DNA of 53,527 nucleotides from Novosphingobium sp. FKTRR1. GTDB taxonomy: Bacteria; Pseudomonadota; Alphaproteobacteria; Sphingomonadales; Sphingomonadaceae. The stretch covers positions 1-53,527 of the forward strand of contig NZ_JAIZDA010000026.1 of assembly GCF_020404405.1 (NCBI RefSeq), given 5' to 3'. Each line of letters starts with the position of its first letter. Positions within the stretch are counted from its first letter, which is position 1. A program made the position numbers and the translations under genes. The notes under the pieces are model-generated. The model had not been told where the DNA came from. It saw only the letters and a program-made list of their open reading frames with translations, and did not search any database. This document shows positions 46,950-53,527 of the stretch, one piece after another.

Positions 46950-48245
46950 ATGTGGCAATTCCAGACCGACCCCGCATACCAAGCCCAGCTCGACTGGATG
47001 ATGGACTTCGTGAAGACCCGAGTGGAACCACTCGACTACCGCTTCCCCGGCCACGGCGCGCCCTATGACGTGGCTAACCGCGAAAGCCGCGCGGCCATTG
47101 CCCCCATGCAGGATGAGGTGAAGCGGCGCGGGCTGTGGGCCTGCCACCTCGGCCCGCATCTCGGCGGCCCGGGCTTTGGTCAGATCAAGCTGGCACTCAT
47201 GAACGAGATCCTCGGCCGGGCATATTGGGCGCCGACTGTGTTCGGCACCGCCGCACCCGATACCGGAAATGCTGAAATCCTGGCGATGTTCGGCACCGAA
47301 GCGCAGAAAGCGCGCTATCTCCAGCCGCTGATGGACGGTGAAATCGTCTCGTGCTTCTCGATGACCGAACCGCAGGCAGGAGCCGATCCCAAGGAGTTCG
47401 TCTGCCAGGCCTGGCAAGAGGGCGACGAATGGGTGATCGAGGGCGAAAAGTGGTTTTCCTCCAACGCCCGCTATGCTGCGTTCCTGATCGTGATGGCGGT
47501 GACCAATCCGGAGAACCCGCCGCATGGGCGGATGAGCATACTGATCGTGCCGACAGATACGCCCGGCGTGGAAATCCTTCGCAATGTCAAAATCTTGGGC
47601 GATGACCACACCAGCGATCCCCAATCTGCTTTCGACGGCATCCACGCCTATATCCGCTACAACAAGGTCCGCGTGCCGCGCGATGCGATGCTGGGCCTGC
47701 CCGGCGAAGGCTTCAAGGTGGCGCAGGCGCGGCTCGGTGGCGGCCGCGTCCATCACGCCATGCGCACCGTCGGCAAGTGCCAGCGCGCGCTCGACATGAT
47801 GGTCGAACGCGCCAATTCGCGCCGCACTCAGGGCAAGCTGCTTGCCGAGCACCAGTTCGTGCAAGGGATGATTGCCGACAGCTGGATCGAGCTCGAACAG
47901 TTCCGCCTGCTGGTGATGAAGACCGCCTGGACAATTGACGAAATCGAGGCAGGCCGCGTCACCCCGATCCATCCGCGCACGCTGATCGCGATGTGCAAAG
48001 TCCAGATGGCCAAAGTTTATCATGACATTATTCAACGGGCGATCCACCTCCACGGCAGTCTCGGTGTAACTCACGAACTGCCGCTTGCCGACTGGTGGGG
48101 CGGTGTTGCCAGCCTCGCGCTCGCCGACGGGCCGACCGAAGTCCACAAGGCGCAGGTCGCCAAGGCGCTGCTCAAGCGCGGGGCGGCCGCGCCGGGGCTC
48201 TTCCCCAGCGAACATATCCCCACACGCATGGAGGCATTGGGCTGA
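46950..48245 (+). CDS. Acyl-CoA dehydrogenase, ACAD10/11-type
   Basis: 431 aa. SMTEPQAGADPKEFVCQAWQ (FAD/substrate strand), GEKWFSSNARYAAFLIVM, GGGRVHHAMRTVGKCQRALDMMV and the C-terminal HLHGSLGVTHELPLADWW. The loop at the place of the classical catalytic Glu reads ALADGPTEVHKAQ, with Asp393 instead of Glu. The 'DGP.EVH' form is typical of ACAD10/11-like enzymes. GAGGAG is 9 nt before ATG 46950, 13 nt after the kinase stop. With the kinase it probably converts a hydroxyacyl-CoA through a phosphate ester to an enoyl-CoA. Confidence 0.9.
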   Translation: MWQFQTDPAYQAQLDWMMDFVKTRVEPLDYRFPGHGAPYDVANRESRAAIAPMQDEVKRRGLWACHLGPHLGGPGFGQIKLALMNEILGRAYWAPTVFGTAAPDTGNAEILAMFGTEAQKARYLQPLMDGEIVSCFSMTEPQAGADPKEFVCQAWQEGDEWVIEGEKWFSSNARYAAFLIVMAVTNPENPPHGRMSILIVPTDTPGVEILRNVKILGDDHTSDPQSAFDGIHAYIRYNKVRVPRDAMLGLPGEGFKVAQARLGGGRVHHAMRTVGKCQRALDMMVERANSRRTQGKLLAEHQFVQGMIADSWIELEQFRLLVMKTAWTIDEIEAGRVTPIHPRTLIAMCKVQMAKVYHDIIQRAIHLHGSLGVTHELPLADWWGGVASLALADGPTEVHKAQVAKALLKRGAAAPGLFPSEHIPTRMEALG

Positions 48246-48997
48246 TGGACCCCTTGTTCGATTTCACCGGGAAGATCGTGCTGGTCACCGGCGGCAGCCG
48301 TGGCCTCGGCTACCAGATGGTCAAGGCCTTTGCGGAGCGCGGCGCCGATGTGATCATTGCCAGCCGCAAGCTCGAGAACTGCGAGCGTGTGGCGGACGAA
48401 TGCCGCGCGCTCGGCCGTCGGGCGATGGCCTTTGCGATGCATGCCGGCCGCTGGGCCGAATGCGACGCGCTGATCGATGCGGCATATAGAGAATTCGGTC
48501 GGGTCGACGTGCTGATCAACAATGCCGGTATGTCACCCCCCTGTCCCAGCCACGATATGCCCGAGAGCCTGTTCGATTCGGTGCTCAATCTCAATTTCAA
48601 GGGTCCGTTCCGCCTCGCCAGCCAAATCGGCCACCGCATGGCATCCGATGACTTTGGGCGAGATGGCGGCGCGATCATCAACATCAGCTCCACGGGCGCG
48701 CTGATGGCCTTGCCAGGTGTGGCGCCCTATGGCGCGGCCAAGGCGGCGCTCAACGCGATGACAGTGTCGCTTTCCCGCGAATACGGCCCCAAAGTGCGGG
48801 TCAATACGATCAGCGCTGGCCCGTTCCTGACTGACATCGCCGAGGCATGGGATCCGAAGAAGCGCGAAAAGCAGCCGGTCGCGCTGGGCCGCCCCGGCAA
48901 TCCGCACGAGATCGTGACCGCTGCGCTCATGTTGGCGAGCCCAGCCTCTTCCTATACCACTGGCGCATTACTTCGGGTTGATGGAGGACAACGGTGA
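48245..48997 (+). CDS. SDR family oxidoreductase
   Basis: 250 aa. TGGSRGLG turn, IIASRKLE after strand 2 (Arg, NADP-type), INNAGMSPP, catalytic Ser in NISSTGALMALP, Tyr-x3-Lys in YGAAK. ATG 48245 overlaps the dehydrogenase stop (TGATG). The ending TGALLRVDGGQR is usual for FabG-like enzymes. It probably oxidises or reduces a hydroxyl/keto group in the same MarR-controlled branch. Confidence 0.87.
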   Translation: MDPLFDFTGKIVLVTGGSRGLGYQMVKAFAERGADVIIASRKLENCERVADECRALGRRAMAFAMHAGRWAECDALIDAAYREFGRVDVLINNAGMSPPCPSHDMPESLFDSVLNLNFKGPFRLASQIGHRMASDDFGRDGGAIINISSTGALMALPGVAPYGAAKAALNAMTVSLSREYGPKVRVNTISAGPFLTDIAEAWDPKKREKQPVALGRPGNPHEIVTAALMLASPASSYTTGALLRVDGGQR

Positions 48998-49950
48998 ATA
49001 CACGGCATCTGGTAGATCCCGAGCTCGTGCCGATGCTGGACCTCATGCCGGTTGTGACGTTCTCCCGTGAGAGTCTTTCCGAGATTAGGCAGCAATCCGA
49101 AGGGCGGTTCGCTATGTTCGGCGCGCCTCTGCTTGCCCCCGTGGTGAAGACGATCGCGGGGCCGGGCGGTGCGCTTGATATCTACTGGTTCGATCCCGCA
49201 CCGGGAACGTCCGGCCGTCCCGCTATGCTGCATATCCACGGCGGCGGCATGGTTATCGGCAGCGCGCGGACCATGCAGCACAGTCCATCGGGAATCGCTG
49301 CTGCTTTAGGCATTCCGGTCGCGTCGGTTGAATACCGCCTGGCACCGGAGACCCCGTTTCCCGGCCCTCAGGAAGATTGCCTGGCCGCTCTCTCATGGCT
49401 CGCCAAACATGCAGACGAACTGGGCATCGACCCAGCTCGCATCGGCATATACGGTGAGAGCGCAGGCGGCGGATTGGCGGCCGGGGTGGCGCAAATGGCG
49501 CGCGATACCAATGGCCCTGCCTTGGCGGCACAAGTGCTGATCTACCCGATGCTCGATCATCGCACGGGCGGAGATGCCTGTCCGTACTGCAATCCCATAG
49601 CCGGTGAATTTGTCTGGACGCGGGCGTCGAACCAGTTCGGGTGGGATGCCTTGCGGGGGAGTTACAACTTGGGCGACGCGCGCAAGGGCTGGTTCTCGCC
49701 GTCGCTTGCCGAAGATCTTGCAGGACTGCCGCCGACCTGGATTGGCACAGGCAGTCTTGACCTCTTCTTCGACGAAGACTTGGATTATGCCCGCAATCTC
49801 GTCGCCGCAGGCGTTCCGGTCGAGCTCCACAGCTATCCAGGAGCATTCCACGGCTTCGACATCATGGCCTCGGCCGGTGTAGCGCAGGCTTTCAATCGAG
49901 ACTTGCTGGGAGGCATCTCACGTCTGCTCGCTATCGGAGCACGGCCATGA
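48994..49950 (+). CDS. Alpha/beta hydrolase, HSL-type esterase
   Basis: 318 aa. HGGG oxyanion motif in LHIHGGGMVIGS (residues 82-85), nucleophile GESAG (Ser156), Asp in GSLDLFFDED and His in PGAFHGFD complete the triad. This is the hormone-sensitive-lipase family of bacterial esterases. Start GTG 48994, with GGAGG 6 nt upstream and overlapping the SDR stop (GTGA). No signal peptide. Likely an esterase or thioesterase in the MarR operon; the triad is intact, unlike the hydrolase fusion at 9490. Confidence 0.9.
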   Translation: MNTRHLVDPELVPMLDLMPVVTFSRESLSEIRQQSEGRFAMFGAPLLAPVVKTIAGPGGALDIYWFDPAPGTSGRPAMLHIHGGGMVIGSARTMQHSPSGIAAALGIPVASVEYRLAPETPFPGPQEDCLAALSWLAKHADELGIDPARIGIYGESAGGGLAAGVAQMARDTNGPALAAQVLIYPMLDHRTGGDACPYCNPIAGEFVWTRASNQFGWDALRGSYNLGDARKGWFSPSLAEDLAGLPPTWIGTGSLDLFFDEDLDYARNLVAAGVPVELHSYPGAFHGFDIMASAGVAQAFNRDLLGGISRLLAIGARP

Positions 49951-50681
49951 CACAACTTGTTACCTTCGCGCGCAAAGGCGCGCTCGTAACGCTTACGCTC
50001 AACCGTCCGGATAAGCGCAACGCGCTTAACCTCGCATTATGGGGGGAACTGGCAGCGCACCTTAATACGATCGCAGCGGCGGGAGACGATATCGCAGTCG
50101 TGATCCTGCGCTCGGCTGGCCCGGTATTCTGTGCGGGTAACGATCTCAAGGAACGGGGCGTCAAAGCTCCGATGCGAGACTACCAGGCCAAGATCGTAAC
50201 CCGCCTCGCCGATCTACCCCAACCGGTGATCGTTGCCGTGCAGGGCGGCTGCTTTACCGGCGGACTAGAACTCGCACTAGCGGGTGACATCATCGTCGCG
50301 AGCGAGAGCGCCAGCTTCGCCGATACTCACGGCAAGTTCGCGCTGGTTCCGGCCTGGGGCATGAGCCAGCGCTTGCCGCGCCGGGTCGGGCAGTGGAAAG
50401 CACGCGAAATGAGCTTCACCGGCCTGCCGGTATCGGGCCGGGAGGCGGCGCGGATCGGCCTTGCCAACCACTGCGTGCCCGATGCCGAACTGGAGGGCAC
50501 TGTCGCCCATATGGCCGAAGCCATTGCAGGGCAAAGCCGCCACAGCGTGTTTGCCTACAAACGGCTATACCGCGAGCAAGCCGACCTGCCGCTGCCTGCG
50601 GGGCTGGCGCATGAGGTGTTCGCCAGCGCCGGACTCGGCCCAGACTTTGCCGAGCGGGTCAGCGGGCAATTTGGCAAGTAG
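49947..50681 (+). CDS. Enoyl-CoA hydratase/isomerase (crotonase) family protein
   Basis: 244 aa, normal crotonase order. PVFCAGNDLKE (first oxyanion loop), GGCFTGGLELALAGD (Glu108 at the first catalytic position) and ADTHGKFALVPAWGMSQRLP. The second catalytic Glu ('PE..LG..P') appears as His128 in DTHGKF. Loss of one Glu is common in crotonases that do isomerisation or C-C bond cleavage rather than hydration. The C-terminal helices (VPDAELEGTVAHMAEAI onward) are present, giving a reference for the permuted crotonase at 34433. Starts inside the hydrolase stop (ATGA); last gene of the MarR operon. Confidence 0.87.
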   Translation: MTQLVTFARKGALVTLTLNRPDKRNALNLALWGELAAHLNTIAAAGDDIAVVILRSAGPVFCAGNDLKERGVKAPMRDYQAKIVTRLADLPQPVIVAVQGGCFTGGLELALAGDIIVASESASFADTHGKFALVPAWGMSQRLPRRVGQWKAREMSFTGLPVSGREAARIGLANHCVPDAELEGTVAHMAEAIAGQSRHSVFAYKRLYREQADLPLPAGLAHEVFASAGLGPDFAERVSGQFGK

Positions 50682-50695
50682 CTCTGGTGGCGGCG

Positions 50696-51451
50696 CTATT
50701 CGAACCGGGCATTCTCGCGGATCGTCGCCCATTGTCGGCCGTCGTGTCCAAAGAGAATGCGGGTACCCGCCGCACGCATACGCGACAGCCGCTCGAGAGT
50801 CAGACGGCCCTGCTCAATATCGGCGGTCGCCTTGGGCAACACCATCGTATCAAGGTTGCGCTCGGTGTAGCAGCAGTCCCCGGCGAGCAGCACATCGCCC
50901 CTGGTGAGCTTGACGATCACGCTCTGATGCCCGGGGGTATGGCCGTAGGTTGGCACAATCCGCACCGAGCCATCACCGAACAAGTCGAACTCGCCCTCGA
51001 TCGTGCGCATCGGCTGCCCGGTGTCGAAATCGAGCGCATCGTAGAGCCCCGGCTCGGGCCGATCGCAGGCGACCGCAAATTCGCGCGCCTGCACGATCGC
51101 CGTAGCATTGGGAAAATGCACGTTGCCACCGCAGTGATCGACATGAAGGTGCGAGTTGACGATCCAGTCGATGCTCGTCGGATCGACATCGATCGCGCGC
51201 AGGCGGGCAGCAATGTCCATTCCCTCGAACCATTGCAGCCCAAACTTATTAGCGGGCAGCGCGGTCTCGCAATCGCGGCGATATCGCGCGCCCATGCCAG
51301 TATCGAACAACGCCCTGCCCTTCGGATGGTCGATCAGATAGGACGGAACAGGACCGCGCAGATAGTCGCCCTCGTCCCCCTCGATGAAGTAGCCGGGCCG
51401 ACATTGGAACCAGCCGCAATTGAAGGCAAAGAGCCTGAGAACTTCGGTCAT
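50696..51451 (-). CDS. Metallo-beta-lactamase-fold hydrolase (AHL-lactonase-like)
   Basis: 251 aa. Metal motif SHLHVDHCGG (H101-x-H103-x-D105-H106), then GHTPGHQS, AGDCCYT and the final FGHDGRQW provide the dinuclear zinc ligands. Resembles N-acyl-homoserine lactonase (AttM/AiiA) and related lactone hydrolases. In this cluster it could open a lactone intermediate instead of a signal molecule (inference). ATG 51451 begins FAFNCGWF-type sequence; a longer frame to 51508 is unlikely. Its stop faces the crotonase stop 14 bp away, with no hairpin between. Confidence 0.83.
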   Translation of the reverse strand: MTEVLRLFAFNCGWFQCRPGYFIEGDEGDYLRGPVPSYLIDHPKGRALFDTGMGARYRRDCETALPANKFGLQWFEGMDIAARLRAIDVDPTSIDWIVNSHLHVDHCGGNVHFPNATAIVQAREFAVACDRPEPGLYDALDFDTGQPMRTIEGEFDLFGDGSVRIVPTYGHTPGHQSVIVKLTRGDVLLAGDCCYTERNLDTMVLPKATADIEQGRLTLERLSRMRAAGTRILFGHDGRQWATIRENARFE

Positions 51452-51546
51452 GCCGTCGAGCCTAGCGCTCGCAGAATGGAAGACAACAGGCATTCGGCGC
51501 ACCGCCAAGGCAGGCGCATCGTGGCTTTAATAAAGGGACCCCCGAC

Positions 51547-52524
51547 ATGCCCCGCGTCGTGATCGCCGATGAACTAGGTCCGCCCTCCGCCTATCGCTTG
51601 CGCGATCTGCCGTCCCGCGCGCTGGAGCCGGGCGAGGTACGGGTCGAAGTCCACGCTGCCGGGATTAGCTATGTCGATGTGCTGACCGCGGACGGCCGCT
51701 ATCAGGTGAAGCCACCACTGCCGTTCATTCCCGGCAGCGAGGCGGCAGGGGTGATCAGCGAGGTCGGCAGTGCGGTTCAGGGCCTAGCTGTAGGCGACCG
51801 TGTTTCGGCTAGCGGCTGGGGTGGCCTGTTTGCCGAGGAAGCAGTGTTGCCTGGACGTAGCGTGCGGATATTGCCCGACGTGATGGGATTTGCCGAGGCG
51901 GCGGTCTTCCCGGTAAGCTATGCCACTGCTTGGCATGCGCTGATCGACCGCGGACAGCTTCGCGCCGGGGAAACACTGCTCGTGCTCGGTGCGGGCGGCG
52001 CGACCGGCCATGCTGCCGTCCAGCTCGGCAAGCACCTTGGCGCCCGCGTGATCGCTTCAGCCTCGAACGAGGCGAAGCGGGCGCTCGCGCTTGCCGGGGG
52101 CGCCGATGCCGCTGTCGATGCCCGCGCCGATGACTGGCGCGCATTGGTCAAGTCCGCCAATGGCGGCAAGGGTGTGGACGTTGTGTTCGATTGCATTGGC
52201 GGCGCGGCGACCGACCCGGCTTTCCGTTCGCTCGGCTGGAAGGGCCGGCATCTCGTGGTCGGATTTCCGGGCGGCATCGCGGCTCTGCGCACCAACCTGC
52301 CCCTGCTCAAGGGGGCCAGTCTGATCGGTGTCGATGTCCGCCAGTTCGGCGAGTTCGAACCCGATCACGCGGAAGCCAACAGAGCTGCGGCGTTCGCGTT
52401 GGCTGGTAAGGGCGTGTTACGCCCGGTGATCGCGCATCGCTATCCGCTGGCAGAGTTTCACGCGGCAATGACGGAGGCCGCGCGCGGCGAGACTGCCGGG
52501 CGCATCGTGCTCGAAATGCGCTAG
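51547..52524 (+). CDS. Zinc-independent MDR / quinone oxidoreductase-like protein
   Basis: 325 aa medium-chain reductase. N-terminal catalytic domain (PLPFIPGSEAAGVISEVG, GDRVSASGW) and Rossmann domain with LLVLGAGGATGHAAVQLGKH, ending VLRPVIAHRYPLAEFHAAM. No zinc-binding Cys/His pattern, so it belongs with NADPH:quinone oxidoreductases and enoyl reductases. AAGGGA lies 10 nt before ATG 51547. It may reduce an enoyl-CoA or enone intermediate. A single gene, divergent from the metallo-hydrolase by 95 bp. Confidence 0.88.
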   Translation: MPRVVIADELGPPSAYRLRDLPSRALEPGEVRVEVHAAGISYVDVLTADGRYQVKPPLPFIPGSEAAGVISEVGSAVQGLAVGDRVSASGWGGLFAEEAVLPGRSVRILPDVMGFAEAAVFPVSYATAWHALIDRGQLRAGETLLVLGAGGATGHAAVQLGKHLGARVIASASNEAKRALALAGGADAAVDARADDWRALVKSANGGKGVDVVFDCIGGAATDPAFRSLGWKGRHLVVGFPGGIAALRTNLPLLKGASLIGVDVRQFGEFEPDHAEANRAAAFALAGKGVLRPVIAHRYPLAEFHAAMTEAARGETAGRIVLEMR

Positions 52525-52595
52525 ACATAAGTGTACTAGGTATTTGGCTCTGATCTGCGCAATATCGGCCGGCCCTACCCTCGAACGGCGCCAAA

Positions 52596-53444
52596 TCAGG
52601 CGAGCCATTCCGCGCCGATGCGGTCCAGCCGCGCGCGCCAAGCCTGTCCCGGAACCAGCGCGGCAAACTCCTGAGCGATCCGCGCGACCAAATCGGCAAC
52701 CGGCTCGATTTCGTTGATCAGCCCTACGCTGTGCCCGGCACTGAAGATATCGCGCCACGGGCGGATCCCTTCCGGCATCGGCACGCGGCGCGTAGGCAGA
52801 CTGTCAGGATCGAGACCGGCCTGTTCGACCGAGTCGCGTATCCAGTTGGCCGGCACCCCGTTCATGGCGGCGGAGATCATGATCCGGTCGATACCTGCCT
52901 GTGCGATCATGTCGCGGTGGGCTTGAACCACACCGCTTTCGGGCGTTGCAATAAAGCGGGTGCCCATGCACGCAAGATCGCCGCCCAGCGCCAACGCGCC
53001 TGCAATGCCGTGCACATCCGCGATCCCGCCGCCAACGATCAACAACCCATCCCAGATTCGCCGCACCGCCGGAACAAAGGCAAAAGGAGTGATGAAGCCG
53101 GTATGTCCTCCGGCCCCGGCGCAGGTGAGCATCAGGCCATCGACCCCGGCCGCAATCGACTTCTCTGCATGCCGCAGAGTGGTCACATCCTGGATGACGC
53201 GCCCACCCCAGGCATGGACGCGCTCAACCAGCGCTGCGGGGTTGCCAACGCTAGACAACACCAGCGGCGCCCGGTGGCGTTCCAGCAGCGCAAGCCGGTC
53301 CTCGCCGTCGCCGTCAGCGCCGATGCGGGCGGGCAAATTGACCAGCCCCGGTGCGCCACCGGTCTGCTCGAGCGCCTCGAGATAGCGGGAAAAATCGCTA
53401 AGAGCCCGATTCAAAAGTCTGTCATGCGGCTGAAAGTCGCGCAA
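52596..53444 (-). pseudogene. Nitronate monooxygenase-family gene, 5'-truncated by an IS end
   Basis: The open frame gives 282 aa. From about residue 18 (DFSRYLEALEQTGG) it matches the middle and end of an FMN nitronate monooxygenase-type barrel: APLVLSSVGNPAALVERV, LTCAGAGGHTGFITPFAFV (with the catalytic-type His), LIVGGGIADVHGIAGALALG and MGTRFIATPE. The N-terminal 40-50 residues, including the flavin-contacting 'P(L/I)VQAPM' strand, are missing. The first residues, MRDFQPHDRLLNRA, come from the transposase/IS end that overlaps it. So the gene was cut by insertion, and the remaining protein is probably inactive. Different subfamily from the enzyme at 354. Confidence 0.75.
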
Positions 53445-53527
53445 TTCTGCGGGTTAGCATCCGGATAGAAGCGATATTCGCCCACGCGGTCGAGCTCTCG
53501 ATGGAGCGTTCCCAGTCTTTGGCGAGG
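53401..53527 (-). mobile_element. 3' end of an IS5-family-like insertion sequence with transposase C-terminus
   Basis: On the minus strand the frame from the window edge to a TGA at 53422 reads LAKDWERSIESSTAWANIAS then IRMLTRRIARLSAA. This is the conserved ending of IS5-type (IS427-like) transposases, where 'KDWE.SI.SS.AW...A.IR.LTRR' forms the last helix. The rest lies beyond the window. The element's edge is probably near 53401 (AGAGCCCGATTCAAAAG), where the FMN oxidoreductase similarity begins; the terminal inverted repeat cannot be confirmed without the other end. It marks a boundary of the conserved cluster. Confidence 0.72.

Noticed and set aside
52526..52541. CATAAGTGTACTAGGT, with ACTAGGTATTT identical to the flank at 11483, as another GntR operator
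   Set aside because: It lies between the ends of two convergent genes, and the left half does not match; no promoter is expected there.
1..53527. CRISPR array, tRNA, rRNA, riboswitch or replication origin
   Set aside because: No regularly spaced repeats, no tRNA-like cloverleaf or rRNA sequence, and no conserved riboswitch pattern was seen by eye.
1..53527. Estrogen or aromatic-ring degradation cluster
   Set aside because: No extradiol dioxygenase, ring-hydroxylating dioxygenase or meta-cleavage hydrolase is present, so an aromatic substrate cannot be supported.

Overview
The window reads as a dense catabolic (accessory) region of a high-GC alphaproteobacterium, most likely a sphingomonad (Novosphingobium/Sphingobium-like). 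This rests on the gene content: a Sphingomonas-type TonB-dependent receptor, many short-chain dehydrogenases (SDRs), two cytochrome P450s, CaiB/BaiF CoA-transferases, acyl-CoA dehydrogenases and ACMSD-type amidohydrolases. I see no housekeeping, tRNA or rRNA genes. Nearly every gene fits the breakdown of CoA-activated, probably alicyclic or isoprenoid/steroid-like carboxylic acids. The substrate itself cannot be read from the sequence.

Layout. (1) 1-9.4 kb, minus strand: a decayed crotonase, an FMN oxidoreductase and a pair of acyl-CoA dehydrogenases form one operon. A second operon encodes a thiolase-like lyase, its zinc-ribbon partner, a tandem CoA-transferase and an acyl-CoA ligase. (2) 9.5-13.5 kb: a GntR regulator and a hydrolase/flavin-reductase fusion diverge from an amidohydrolase and a patatin. 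(3) 13.7-22.7 kb: an amidohydrolase broken by an amber codon, the TonB receptor, and a five-gene operon (SDR, ligase, SDR, SDR, DUF2889-like). (4) 22.7-29.5 kb: two TetR regulators, a P450, an aldehyde dehydrogenase and three SDRs. (5) 29.5-32.2 kb: an AttH/CrtC-like gene diverges from a second zinc-ribbon/thiolase-like pair. (6) 41.1-32.2 kb: a compact eight-gene minus operon (amidohydrolase, small membrane protein, P450, aldehyde dehydrogenase, CoA-transferase, a permuted crotonase, a permuted CoA-transferase, amidohydrolase-3). A second GntR gene follows, then a three-SDR operon up to 44.6 kb. (7) 44.6-50.7 kb: a lactonase remnant and a SnoaL-like gene, then a MarR-headed operon with an ACAD10/11-like kinase and dehydrogenase pair. 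(8) 50.7-53.5 kb: a metallo-beta-lactamase-fold gene, a quinone-oxidoreductase-like gene, and an FMN oxidoreductase whose 5' end is replaced by an IS5-type transposase end.

Regulation ties the region together. A 16-bp palindrome-like element with right half ATAACTAGGT lies directly upstream of the acyl-CoA dehydrogenase operon, the lyase operon, the gntR/amidohydrolase divergent pair, the TonB receptor, the SDR/ligase operon and the second lyase pair. Weaker relatives ending in ATAACTAAAG or ATAACCAAGT lie by the second gntR, the eight-gene operon and the three-SDR operon. A second palindrome, TTGAYGNNNYGTCAA, recurs at three promoters and is probably the TetR site of the 28 kb regulator.

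The most unusual signal is in two adjacent genes, 34433-35449 and 33513-34436. Each appears circularly permuted relative to its family: the segment that normally forms the C-terminal part comes first. Other oddities are a hydrolase domain without a catalytic triad fused to a flavin reductase, a tandem CoA-transferase lacking the usual Asp in both halves, a miniature SDR without Tyr/Lys, and several genes in decay.
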